The notes under the pieces are model-generated. The model saw only the letters and a list, made by a program, of their open reading frames with translations. It did not search any database and had not been told where the DNA came from. Source: an uncultured Oscillibacter sp. (lineage in GTDB: Bacteria; Bacillota; Clostridia; Oscillospirales; Oscillospiraceae). Taken from it: 21,708 nt of DNA. The stretch lies in assembly GCA_904393855.1 (NCBI GenBank), contig CAJFNE010000008.1, positions 1 through 21,708 on the forward strand, given 5' to 3'. The translations under genes were made by a program, and so were the position numbers. This document shows, one piece after another, positions 1-6,807 of the stretch (position 1 is its first letter; every line of letters begins with the position of its first letter).

Positions 1-579
1 GCGGAGGAGGGCGACCCGGACAAGGCCATCTACCACTCCGTGTTCATCACCAACAGCGCCAACGACGACATCAACTCCATCCAGGACATCAAGGGCCGCA
101 CCATGGCCTTCGTAGACCCTGACTCCACCTCCGGCAACCTGGTGCCCACCGCTGAGATCATCCAGGCCTTCCCCGACGACAACCTGAACTCCGATCTGCT
201 CCACACCAACGGCGACTTCTTTGAGGCAGTGAGCTTCTCCGGCTCCCACCAGGCCGGTCTGCAGGCGGTGGTGAAGGGCGACGTGGACGTAGCCCCCATC
301 TCCGACCAGATCCTGGCCAGCGAAATTGCCAACGGCAACGCCAACGAGGGCGATGTGAAGATCATCCACGAGTCCGGCGCCATTCCCGCCGAGGCCATGG
401 TGGTGGCGGAGCACGTGGATCAGGAGACCCGGGACAAGCTCACAGAGTTCCTGACCTCCTACGACAACGAGCAGTACTTCACCGACGTGATCAAGGTGCC
501 CGGTGCCCGGTTCATCGAGTGCGACATGAGCGACTACCAGGAGATTATCGAGCTCAACAAGATCATCAACGAATTTTAA
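1..579 (+). CDS. phnD: Phosphonate-type ABC transporter substrate-binding protein, PhnD family (C-terminal part)
   Basis: The reading frame is open from the first base, so the N-terminus with its signal peptide lies outside the window; 192 residues and the TAA stop are visible. The segment DIKGRTMAFVDPDSTSGNLVP is the characteristic ligand-site region of periplasmic/lipoprotein PhnD-like binding proteins. It is followed by the typical HxxGLQAVVKGDVDVAPISDQ stretch, in which the protein is tested for repeated binding cycles. The family binds phosphonate, phosphite or related oxyanions outside the membrane and delivers them to the permease. The next gene, phnC, follows after 28 bases with its own ribosome site, so this is the head of a phnDCEE operon. 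The actual ligand cannot be read from sequence, and no C-P lyase gene is visible here. The GTG at 40 lies inside the conserved domain and is not a real start. Confidence 0.93.
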   Translation, partial: AEEGDPDKAIYHSVFITNSANDDINSIQDIKGRTMAFVDPDSTSGNLVPTAEIIQAFPDDNLNSDLLHTNGDFFEAVSFSGSHQAGLQAVVKGDVDVAPISDQILASEIANGNANEGDVKIIHESGAIPAEAMVVAEHVDQETRDKLTEFLTSYDNEQYFTDVIKVPGARFIECDMSDYQEIIELNKIINEF

Positions 580-607
580 GCGCAAACCGGGCGTGAGGAG
601 AACGTAC

Positions 608-1414
608 ATGGAACCGATTTTGAAATTTGACAACGTATCCAAGCACTATCCCAATGGCGTTCATGCCCTCAAGGGGGTGTCCTTTGCAATCCGCGAGGGG
701 GAGTTCGTCTCCGTCATCGGGCCCTCCGGGTCGGGCAAATCCACCCTCCTGCGCGCCATCAACCGGCTGATCCCCATCAGCGGCGGCACCGTCTGGCTGG
801 ATGGCCAGGCGGTTTCCGCCCTGCGCGGGAGGAGCCTGCGGCAGCTGCGGCGCAAGGTGGGGATGATTTTCCAGAACTACAACCTGGTCTACAGCCTGTC
901 CGTGCTGCAAAACGTGCTCCACGGTCGGCTGGGGTACATGAGCGGCGTGAAGGGCGTGCTCGGCCTGTACAGCGAGGCCGATAAACAGGAGGGGCTGGAC
1001 CTGCTGGCGGAGCTGGGCCTGGCGGACTTCGCCTACAACCGGGCCAGCGACCTCTCCGGCGGTCAGAAGCAGCGGGTGGGGATCGCCCGGGCCATCATGC
1101 AGGGGCCGAAGCTCCTGCTGTGCGACGAGCCCATCGCCTCCCTGGACCCCTCCAGCGCCAAGACGATCATGGATCTGCTCCGGGACATGGCCCGCAGGCG
1201 GAACATCGCCTGCATCGTCAACCTCCACCAGCTGGACGTGGCGCTGAAGTACTCCACCCGGATCATCGGTCTGTCCAAGGGCGAGGTGGTATTTGATGGT
1301 CCCCCGGAGCGGCTGGACGACGCCACCATCGAGCGGATCTACGGCACGTCCCGGGAAAACCTGATGATGGGAGGGAATTGCGATGACCCAGCGGATACCG
1401 CTGATTGCGCGTGA
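608..1414 (+). CDS. phnC: Phosphonate-type ABC transporter ATP-binding protein
   Basis: This is the cytoplasmic ATPase that powers oxyanion/phosphonate import with the PhnE permeases and PhnD. The 268-residue protein has the usual PhnC length. Walker A is GPSGSGKST (residues 38-46), the ABC signature LSGGQKQR starts at 149, and Walker B ends in D173-E174 within LLLCDEPIASLDP. The switch histidine lies in NLHQLDVAL. The ATG at 608 is chosen because GAGGAG (595-600) sits seven bases upstream; an in-frame GTG at 593 would lie before this site. The last 32 bases overlap the first permease gene, which implies translational coupling. Family assignment is firm; the transported substrate is inferred from family only. 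Confidence 0.95.
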   Translation: MEPILKFDNVSKHYPNGVHALKGVSFAIREGEFVSVIGPSGSGKSTLLRAINRLIPISGGTVWLDGQAVSALRGRSLRQLRRKVGMIFQNYNLVYSLSVLQNVLHGRLGYMSGVKGVLGLYSEADKQEGLDLLAELGLADFAYNRASDLSGGQKQRVGIARAIMQGPKLLLCDEPIASLDPSSAKTIMDLLRDMARRRNIACIVNLHQLDVALKYSTRIIGLSKGEVVFDGPPERLDDATIERIYGTSRENLMMGGNCDDPADTADCA

Positions 1415-2183
1415 TCTCAAGCGCCTCTACACCGGCTTCCTCATCGCGGCGGCGGCGCTGTTCGTCCTCTGCAGCTTCCTGACGGAGTTCAATGTCATGA
1501 CGCTCATCGCCAACGGCGACGCCTTCTGGGAGTTCATCACCGAGGACTTTCTGCCCCCCGCCCTGCCCAGGGCCAGCCGGATTCCGGGGGTGCTGGACAG
1601 CGTGGTGGTGACGCTGGCCCTGGCCATGTCCTCCACCACCGTCGCCGCCATCCTGGCCTTCTTCGTTTCCCTGTTCGGCAGCGAGAAGGTGTCCCCTTTC
1701 CCCCGGTTCGCCAAGGTGGTGCGGGGCTTTGCCACGTTCCTGCGGAACATTCCCGCCCTGGTGTGGGCCTTCATCCTGTTCTCCTCCCTGGGCATCGGCA
1801 CCGGCGTGGGGTTCGTGGCCCTGTGCATCACCAGCTTCGCCTTCATGGTGCGGGCCTTCGTGGAGACCATGGAGGACGTGTCCCAGGACTGCGTGGAGAG
1901 CCTGCAGGCGGTGGGGGCCACCTTCCCCCAGCGGGTGTCCCAGGCCATCCTGCCCTCCTGCCTCAGCGGCTTCCTCTCCTGGTACCTCTACTGTGTGGAG
2001 GTGAATATCCGGGCGTCCACCATCGTGGGCATGGTGGGCGGCGGCGGTGTGGGCCTGACCCTGTTCTCCTACATCAAGAGCTTTCAGTATGACATCGCGC
2101 TGAGCATCATCCTGCTGGTGGCCGCCATGGTCATTGTGGTGGATCAGATCACCGGCAAACTCCGGAAGGAGCTGTTGAAATGA
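1383..2183 (+). CDS. phnE: Phosphonate-type ABC transporter permease, PhnE family (first copy)
   Basis: Inner-membrane channel subunit of the phn-type importer, 266 residues. A hydrophobic segment near residues 18-33 precedes the binding-protein-dependent permease domain. The EAA-like coupling loop is visible as LQAVGATFPQRVSQAILPS. It is followed by the PhnE-type end with VNIRASTIVGMVGGGGVGL. The start codon is preceded by GGGAGG (1369-1374). The reading frame begins 32 bases inside phnC, and its stop codon overlaps the start of the second permease (ATGA-type overlap at 2180-2183), so the three genes are tightly coupled. A second, diverged permease follows directly, which is common in phn/ptx operons and suggests a heterodimeric channel. 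Confidence 0.93.
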   Translation: MTQRIPLIARDLKRLYTGFLIAAAALFVLCSFLTEFNVMTLIANGDAFWEFITEDFLPPALPRASRIPGVLDSVVVTLALAMSSTTVAAILAFFVSLFGSEKVSPFPRFAKVVRGFATFLRNIPALVWAFILFSSLGIGTGVGFVALCITSFAFMVRAFVETMEDVSQDCVESLQAVGATFPQRVSQAILPSCLSGFLSWYLYCVEVNIRASTIVGMVGGGGVGLTLFSYIKSFQYDIALSIILLVAAMVIVVDQITGKLRKELLK

Positions 2184-3028
2184 ATGTGGATCTGACACGA
2201 GAATATCCCATGTCCCAGAGCCGGGCGGAGAAGCGGGAGCGCGGGAAGAGCCGCATCCCGGTGAAGTGCCGCCAGCGGAACCGCTTCATCCCGGGCTTTC
2301 TCATCGGCGTGGCGGCGCTGTCGGTGCTGAGCCTGCTGTATCTGGGGATCGACTGGGGGAAAATGTTCTCCCGGGTGCCGGACATCGGCCTGGTCTTCTG
2401 GGATCTGGCGCACCTGGACTTCTCCAACATGGACCTGATCCTCTCCTCCCTGGTGGAGACCATCTCCATCGCGGTGCTGTCCCTGCTGTACAGCCTGATC
2501 CTGGGTGTGGTGTTCGGGATGTTCGCCGCCCGGAACGTCTTTCGCGTCCCGCTGCTCTCCGTGGCGACCCAGTCCTTCTTCACCTTCCTGCGGGCGGTGC
2601 CCACGCCGGTGTGGGTGCTCCTCATGCTGGTGTGCCTGGGGATGGGCCCGGAGGCCGGCGTGGCGGGGCTGTGCGTCCACACCACCGCCTTCTTCACCAA
2701 ATCCTTCGCCCAGAGCTTTGAGAGCATCCCGGACGAGACCATCGAGGCCCTGGAGGTCACCGGCGCGGGCCGGCTGAGCATCTTCTGCAACGCCATCCTG
2801 CCGGCCGCCCTGTCCCAGATCGTGGCCTGGGCGGGGATGCGGCTGGAGACCAACTTCTCTGAGTGCGCCATCCTGGGCATGGTGGGCGCCGGCGGTATCG
2901 GCTATGTGATTTCCAACAGCCTGCAGGGGTATGACTACGGCACCGCCGGCGTGGCGATCCTGCTGGTGTTCCTGGTGGCCTACTGCATTGAGCGCGTCTT
3001 TGTGCGCATCAAAAAGAAGTTCTCCTGA
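2180..3028 (+). CDS. phnE: Phosphonate-type ABC transporter permease, PhnE family (second copy)
   Basis: Second membrane subunit of the importer, 282 residues. It has a charged N-terminal tail of about 35 residues rich in Arg/Lys/Glu before the first membrane segment (FIPGFLIGVAALSVLSLLYL). The EAA-like loop reads ALEVTGAGRLSIFCNAILPA. The family-typical end ETNFSECAILGMVGAGGIGY follows. The ATG at 2180 overlaps the preceding TGA, and a GGAAGGAG-like ribosome site lies about eight bases upstream inside the first permease; an alternative in-frame ATG at 2210 would drop ten residues. The sequence differs throughout from the first permease, so this is an old paralogue and not a recent copy. The gene is followed by a strong hairpin that probably ends the operon. 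Confidence 0.93.
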   Translation: MNVDLTREYPMSQSRAEKRERGKSRIPVKCRQRNRFIPGFLIGVAALSVLSLLYLGIDWGKMFSRVPDIGLVFWDLAHLDFSNMDLILSSLVETISIAVLSLLYSLILGVVFGMFAARNVFRVPLLSVATQSFFTFLRAVPTPVWVLLMLVCLGMGPEAGVAGLCVHTTAFFTKSFAQSFESIPDETIEALEVTGAGRLSIFCNAILPAALSQIVAWAGMRLETNFSECAILGMVGAGGIGYVISNSLQGYDYGTAGVAILLVFLVAYCIERVFVRIKKKFS

Positions 3029-3107
3029 CTCCTTCCGTCCGGCGGCAGCGGACTTATTGTCAGGGCCTGTCCCCTGTCCGTGCCGCCGCCAGGAGATACA
3101 GAAAATT

Positions 3108-3152
3108 GCAGCGAGTTTCCGGGGATGTTCCTCCCGGAAACTCGCTGCTTTT
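3108..3152 (+). terminator. Terminator of the phn operon
   Basis: A perfect 16-base-pair stem (arms 3108-3123 and 3133-3148, nine-base loop) is followed at once by TTTT and then GGGG. It lies 80 bases after the last permease stop. The stem strength and short T run fit an intrinsic terminator. The rest of the 3029-3364 gap holds no gene that I can support. Confidence 0.75.
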
Positions 3153-3331
3153 GGGGATCATGCGTTCTTTGGATGACAAACTCCAACAGATCTCAGGGGA
3201 GCTCCCGCGTGGAGTCGCCGGGTTTCCAGAGGAGAGCGCGCTCCGCATCCGCTCTTTCCATGACGCTGTGCCGCCCGGAGGCGGGAGTGCCTCCCGATCT
3301 CCACGTGCGCGTCGGTTTGCGGAAAGTCGAA

Positions 3332-3358
3332 CAGCGGTGGGGAGACTCCCCGCCGCTG
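3332..3358 (-). terminator. Hairpin behind the EamA gene, probable terminator
   Basis: A 12-base-pair stem with one G-U pair (arms 3332-3343 and 3347-3358, loop GAC) sits only seven bases beyond the EamA stop codon on the - strand. Only short T groups follow on that strand, so termination is inferred from position and stem strength. Confidence 0.55.
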
Positions 3359-3364
3359 CAAGGC

Positions 3365-4228
3365 TTAAAACAGCATGGCCAGCGTGCCCGCCACGATGAG
3401 GAGCAGACCGGTCCCGGACCGGGCCGTGAGCCGCTCGTGGAATACCAGGCCGGAAAAAGCCACCGTCACCAGGATGCTCAGCTTGTCAATGGGAACCACC
3501 ACGCTGGCAAGCCCGTCCTGCAGGGCCCGGTAATAGCACAGCCAGGAGGCCCCGGTGGCGATTCCGGACAGGCAGATGAAGCCCAGCTCCCGCCAGTCCA
3601 CCTGCCGCACCGCTCCCGCCTTTCCGGTCACCAGCACCATGACCCAGGCCATCACCAGCACGACACCTGTGCGAATGGCGGTGCCCAGATTGGACTCTAC
3701 GCCCTGGATGCCGATTTTTCCCAGAATCGACGTGAGGCTGGCAAATATCGCCGAGCCGAAGGCGTAGAGCATCCAGCCCATTCCCTGGGAAACATGCTCC
3801 TCCGCCTGCGGCTTCTTTTCGATCATCAGGAACGTGCCAATGCCGATCAGCACCACGCCCACCCCCTGGAACAGCCCGATAGGTTCCCCCAAAAACAAAA
3901 ACGCCAGCAGGATCGTGAGGATGGTGCTGGACTTGTCAATGGGCACCACCTTGTTGATGTCACTGATCTGGAGGGCCCTGAAATAGCACAGCCAGGAGGC
4001 CCCGGTGGCCAGCCCCGAGAGGATCAGGAAGAGAAGCGTCCTCCCATCCAGGTCCCGCATCTGCCCCTGGGAGCCGGCCACAAACACCATGGCCCAGGCA
4101 AACACCAGGACCACGATGGTCCGAATAGCCGTGGCCACGGTGGAGTCCGTTTTTCGGATGCCGCACTTGGCCAAAATGGCCGTCACGCCGGCAAAGAACG
4201 CGGACCCTGCCGCAAACAAAACCCACAT
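3365..4228 (-). CDS. EamA/DMT-family transporter with two near-duplicate halves
   Basis: A 287-residue integral membrane protein of the drug/metabolite transporter superfamily, with about ten hydrophobic segments in two EamA domains. Both halves carry the same landmarks: a TAIRT...VV segment, GLATGASWLCYFRALQ versus GIATGASWLCYYRALQ, and VVPIDKSS versus VVPIDKLS. By eye about half of the residues match, and a 28-base stretch is identical at DNA level (3532-3559 and 3982-4009, offset exactly 450 bases). Single-domain relatives of about 140 residues with these motifs are common in Clostridia, so this looks like a fused tandem duplicate. The start is the ATG at 4226-4228 with AAGGAGG eight bases upstream; the frame stays open 16 codons further but that part is not membrane-like. 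Substrate is unknown. Confidence 0.9.
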   Translation of the reverse strand: MWVLFAAGSAFFAGVTAILAKCGIRKTDSTVATAIRTIVVLVFAWAMVFVAGSQGQMRDLDGRTLLFLILSGLATGASWLCYFRALQISDINKVVPIDKSSTILTILLAFLFLGEPIGLFQGVGVVLIGIGTFLMIEKKPQAEEHVSQGMGWMLYAFGSAIFASLTSILGKIGIQGVESNLGTAIRTGVVLVMAWVMVLVTGKAGAVRQVDWRELGFICLSGIATGASWLCYYRALQDGLASVVVPIDKLSILVTVAFSGLVFHERLTARSGTGLLLIVAGTLAMLF

Positions 4229-4421
4229 ACGCTTACCTCCTTGATGGCCCCTTGCATCGGTCGCCTGCACCCCCATACCATCTGGATATACCGGGAATGC
4301 CTGGGGCCCCGATTGATTTTCTCCCGGCCGAGCTCCATGTCCAGACGGCGCATAAGGAAGCGCGGCAGCTCATGCCCCTGATTTTTCAGCTCCGCTTCCC
4401 TGCTGTCTCCCCACAGCCGCT

Positions 4422-4430
4422 ATCATAGCA
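4422..4430 (-). promoter_or_regulatory. Extended -10 promoter element upstream of the EamA gene
   Basis: Read on the - strand the bases are TGC-TATGAT, an extended -10 element with no good -35 box. It would give a leader of about 185 bases before the EamA start. In that leader (4229-4415) I see no known riboswitch, only a short open frame in another phase discussed in the findings. Confidence 0.4.
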
Positions 4431-4530
4431 CAAATGCTGCCGCGATGGTTAAAACTGGAGATAAACTCGACCGAAATCCCGCTGGTCCCGGCGCGTGGGC
4501 GGCGGGTGCGCCGCGGGCCTCACGGCACCA

Positions 4531-4561
4531 GCCCCCAAACTGTTTTTGGCAGTCTGGGGGC
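4531..4561 (-). terminator. Hairpin downstream of the aldo/keto reductase remnant
   Basis: A 12-base-pair stem with one G-U pair (arms 4531-4542 and 4550-4561, loop of seven bases rich in A on the - strand) begins 11 bases beyond the TAA of the remnant. No T run follows on the - strand; on the + strand CTTTTTT follows after a few bases. It is a probable leftover terminator of the broken gene. Confidence 0.45.
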
Positions 4562-4572
4562 ATCACTCTTTT

Positions 4573-5145
4573 TTACGAACGGCTCCCGCCTGATGACGCA
4601 GGGAATTTCACATCCTCCACTTCCAGCGCTTCCGCCACCGTCTCCAGCAGAGACCGGATGGGCAGCCGCTGGGGGCAGTTCTTCTCACACAGGCCGCAGC
4701 GGATGCAGTCGGAGGCCTTTCCGTGGGTCTGGGTGAGATTGGCATAGTATACCCTCTGGTTTGCGGTGTAACCGGGATTCTTCATCCGCTTCATGTTGTT
4801 GTACAGGCCGAAGTAGTCGGGAATGGCGATCTGCTTGGGGCACTCCGTGGTGTAGTAGCGGCAGTTGGTGCAGGCAATCTCGGCCTTAGCATGGATGCTT
4901 CCCGCCACCTGCTCCAGCAGGCGGATCTCGTCAGAAGAAAGCGGCTCAAACCGCTCCATATAGCCGATGTTGTCCTCCAGCTGCGCCGGGGCGCTCATGC
5001 CGCAGAGGACGGTCAAAACCCCGTCCAGCCCCGCAGCGAACCGGATGGCCCAGGAGGCCAAACTGGCGGATGGATTTGCCTGCCGCAGCAGGGCGGCCTC
5101 CTCTTGCTGAAAGGGACCGGCAAATACCCCCCTCTCCGCCGGTCC
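4573..5145 (-). pseudogene. Aldo/keto reductase with ferredoxin tail, C-terminal remnant
   Basis: The frame encodes the C-terminal half of the same family as the intact gene at 12766. Recognisable parts are RGVFAG, LLRQANPSASLASWAIRFAA, LTVLCGM, QLEDNIGYM, then a ferredoxin-like tail. The second cluster CIRCGLCEKNCP is complete, but the first reads CTNCRYYTTEC, with Tyr in place of the third Cys. The catalytic N-terminal barrel half (Asp, Tyr, Lys and His of the tetrad) is absent: upstream of about 5145 the frame stops resembling the family, and flavodoxin sequence on the other strand begins soon after. A full-length relative has about 370 residues and only about 190 remain. I therefore call it a 5'-truncated pseudogene; the open frame continuing to 5265 is not family-like. 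Confidence 0.8.
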
Positions 5146-5199
5146 AGATGCTTGTGCATCCCGATGGTAAAAGGCAGGTTCCGCTCGAACTCCGCCGCG

Positions 5200-5463
5200 G
5201 CAGAGGGGCGCCCATGTCCGGTCGGAGTTGTTCCCCCATATTGACAGTCTGGCCGAGTACGACATGATCTTCCTGTGCTATCCCATCTGACGGACCGAAG
5301 TCCCCGCCAAAATCTCCACGTTCCTGGCCTCCTACGACTGTGGTGGGAAGATCACGGCCCCTTTCTGCATCAACTCCTACAGCCCCATTGACAACAGCCT
5401 GCATATCTTTGCGAATTGGGTCCCCAATGCGGTACAGGTCCCATCTCCAGATAGGGGGGCAAT
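5200..5463 (+). pseudogene. Flavodoxin remnant with in-frame stop
   Basis: Translating the frame through 5231 gives FPHIDSLAEYDMIFLCYPI, a stop (TGA at 5288-5290), then RTEVPAKISTFLASYDCGG and KITAPFCINSYSPIDNSLHIF. This is the central part of a Flavodoxin_4-type protein. The stop and the following CGG occupy the place where relatives have two tryptophans (YPIWW), so two point changes from TGG TGG would explain it. The N-terminal FMN-phosphate loop is missing, and the 5' edge near 5200 is uncertain because another phase also looks family-like there. The remnant runs head-on into the aldo/keto reductase remnant. An intact flavodoxin of the same broad family stands at 6303. Confidence 0.75.
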
Positions 5464-5537
5464 CACCGCCCTGAAATCGTGCAGTTTCAAAATCGTTGAA
5501 CTTCTGTTCATTTCCAGTTTAACAATGGACGGTAGAC

Positions 5538-6107
5538 TCAATATTTGACGACGCTGGACATTCCCTGGCAGATCAGCTTGGTGGACAGCTCAATCACCTC
5601 GTCCAGCGAGAGCTTTTTGCCGTCCGCCACCCACTGGCGGTAGAGCGTGGCCGTGATGCTGCCGTAATAGGCGAAGATGATATTTTCGGACGCCTCATCC
5701 ATCCCAAAGGCCCCCCGGTTCATCAGCTTCCGGTGGCCCATGATCTGATGGTTGATCCGGTCATAGAGGAACCGGTAGCTGCCGCTGCACAGCAGCCGGT
5801 CCTGGAGGGGGGACTGGGTGGACATGTACTCAAAGAACACCCGGATCATCCGGCGGATATCCGCCATCCTGGTATAGGACACCTGCTTTTCGATGAACTC
5901 CCCGGCAATCTCGTCCTGGAGCTCCCGCAGCAGCGCATCCAGGGAGTCGTAGTGCAGGTAAAAGGTATTCCGGTTGATCATGGCCCGCTGGGTCAGCTCC
6001 TTGATGGTGATGTCCGGATAGTCCATCTCCATGATCATGGAGCAAAAGGCGTCCCGGATGGCCTTCCGGGTGCGGATCACCCGCAGGTCGGTTTTTTTCT
6101 GTTCCAT
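5538..6107 (-). CDS. TetR/AcrR-family transcriptional regulator
   Basis: A 189-residue one-component repressor-type protein. The N-terminal helix-turn-helix is clear: RTRKAIRDAFCSMI, then ITIKELTQRAMINRNTFYLHY. A longer, less conserved ligand-binding region follows, with a TetR_C-like end (FAYYGSITATLYRQWVADG, then SLDEVIELSTKLICQGM). The ATG at 6105-6107 has GGAGGG about ten bases upstream; the open frame upstream of it is only read-through. It is divergent from the flavodoxin/EFR1 pair, with overlapping promoters between them, so it most likely controls those genes and itself. The inducing ligand is unknown. Confidence 0.9.
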   Translation of the reverse strand: MEQKKTDLRVIRTRKAIRDAFCSMIMEMDYPDITIKELTQRAMINRNTFYLHYDSLDALLRELQDEIAGEFIEKQVSYTRMADIRRMIRVFFEYMSTQSPLQDRLLCSGSYRFLYDRINHQIMGHRKLMNRGAFGMDEASENIIFAYYGSITATLYRQWVADGKKLSLDEVIELSTKLICQGMSSVVKY

Positions 6108-6194
6108 CAGCTGGCCCTCCTTGAACTTTTTGTGACTTCCTGGGCATTTTCCTCGGAAACGCCGCATAACAGGCAGAACAGCCGGGGCCTCCCA

Positions 6195-6224
6195 TTGTTT
6201 TCTGTTATGCTCCCGCATTATAAT
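6195..6224 (+). promoter_or_regulatory. Promoter of the flavodoxin-EFR1 operon
   Basis: TTGTTT (6195-6200), an 18-base spacer and a perfect TATAAT (6219-6224). The predicted transcript would start near 6231, about 70 bases before the flavodoxin ATG, and would run through the opposing regulator promoter. Confidence 0.6.
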
Positions 6225-6254
6225 ATGCATAAGCCTATTAAAAAGCACAAGTCG

Positions 6255-6283
6255 ATTATATGGCATGTATGGAGGTATGTCAA
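6255..6283 (-). promoter_or_regulatory. Consensus promoter of the TetR-type regulator gene
   Basis: On the - strand: TTGACA (6283-6278), a 17-base spacer, TATAAT (6260-6255). Both boxes match the sigma-A consensus perfectly. Transcription would start near 6248, giving a leader of about 140 bases. Confidence 0.8.
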
Positions 6284-6302
6284 GTGCGGAGCGTGAAGAA
6301 CC

Positions 6303-6794
6303 ATGGGTAAAAGCCTGATCGTCTACTATTCCATGGACGGCAACACCAGGCAGATCGCGGAGCGTATCCAGGCGGAGACCGGCTTTCCCCTGATCCAGTT
6401 GGAAACGGCGGAACCCTACACGGGAACCGACGCGGAGATCGTCGCCCAGGGGCAGGAGGAGGTCAACCGGAGCTATCAGCCGCCGTTGAAGCCCCTGGGT
6501 GTGGACCTGGAGGCATACGACACCTTTCTGGTGGGGACCCCCACCTGGTGGTACACCATGTCCTCCCCGATCCTCAGCTTTCTCCACCTGGTGGATTGGC
6601 GGGGAAAGACGCTGGTCCCGTTCCAGACCCATGCAGGCTGGCCCGGACACTGCCTGGAGGACATGGCGCGTGTCTGCCGGGGCGCGGAGGTGCGGTATCC
6701 CAAGAAGATCCACTTCAGCCCCCAGCAGTTTGGAAAGCTGGTGACGCCCCAGGGCGAAGTGGACGCATGGATCGCGGAACTGAAAATATTGTAA
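6303..6794 (+). CDS. Flavodoxin-family protein
   Basis: A 163-residue FMN-binding electron carrier of the Flavodoxin_4 type. The phosphate-binding loop SMDGNT spans residues 10-15 after the first strand (SLIVYY). The isoalloxazine region TPTWWYTMSSPILSFL follows AYDTFLVG, and LVPFQTHAGWPGHCLEDM is the usual fourth-strand region. The ribosome site is weak (GGAG about 11 bases before the ATG). The stop is 13 bases before the EFR1 gene, so the two are almost certainly co-transcribed. The divergent TetR-type gene is the likely regulator. The physiological redox partner is not evident, though the EFR1 protein is an obvious candidate. Confidence 0.9.
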   Translation: MGKSLIVYYSMDGNTRQIAERIQAETGFPLIQLETAEPYTGTDAEIVAQGQEEVNRSYQPPLKPLGVDLEAYDTFLVGTPTWWYTMSSPILSFLHLVDWRGKTLVPFQTHAGWPGHCLEDMARVCRGAEVRYPKKIHFSPQQFGKLVTPQGEVDAWIAELKIL

Positions 6795-6807
6795 GAGGCG
6801 AATTGAT

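Noticed and set aside
5141..5220. A - strand phase reading AEFERNLPFTIGMHKHLD between the two remnants.
   Set aside because: It looks protein-like but matches neither the aldo/keto reductase nor any family that I can name, and it lies in the ambiguous junction.
6269..6310. A 13-codon upstream frame overlapping the flavodoxin start.
   Set aside because: It has no ribosome site, and its length is expected by chance.
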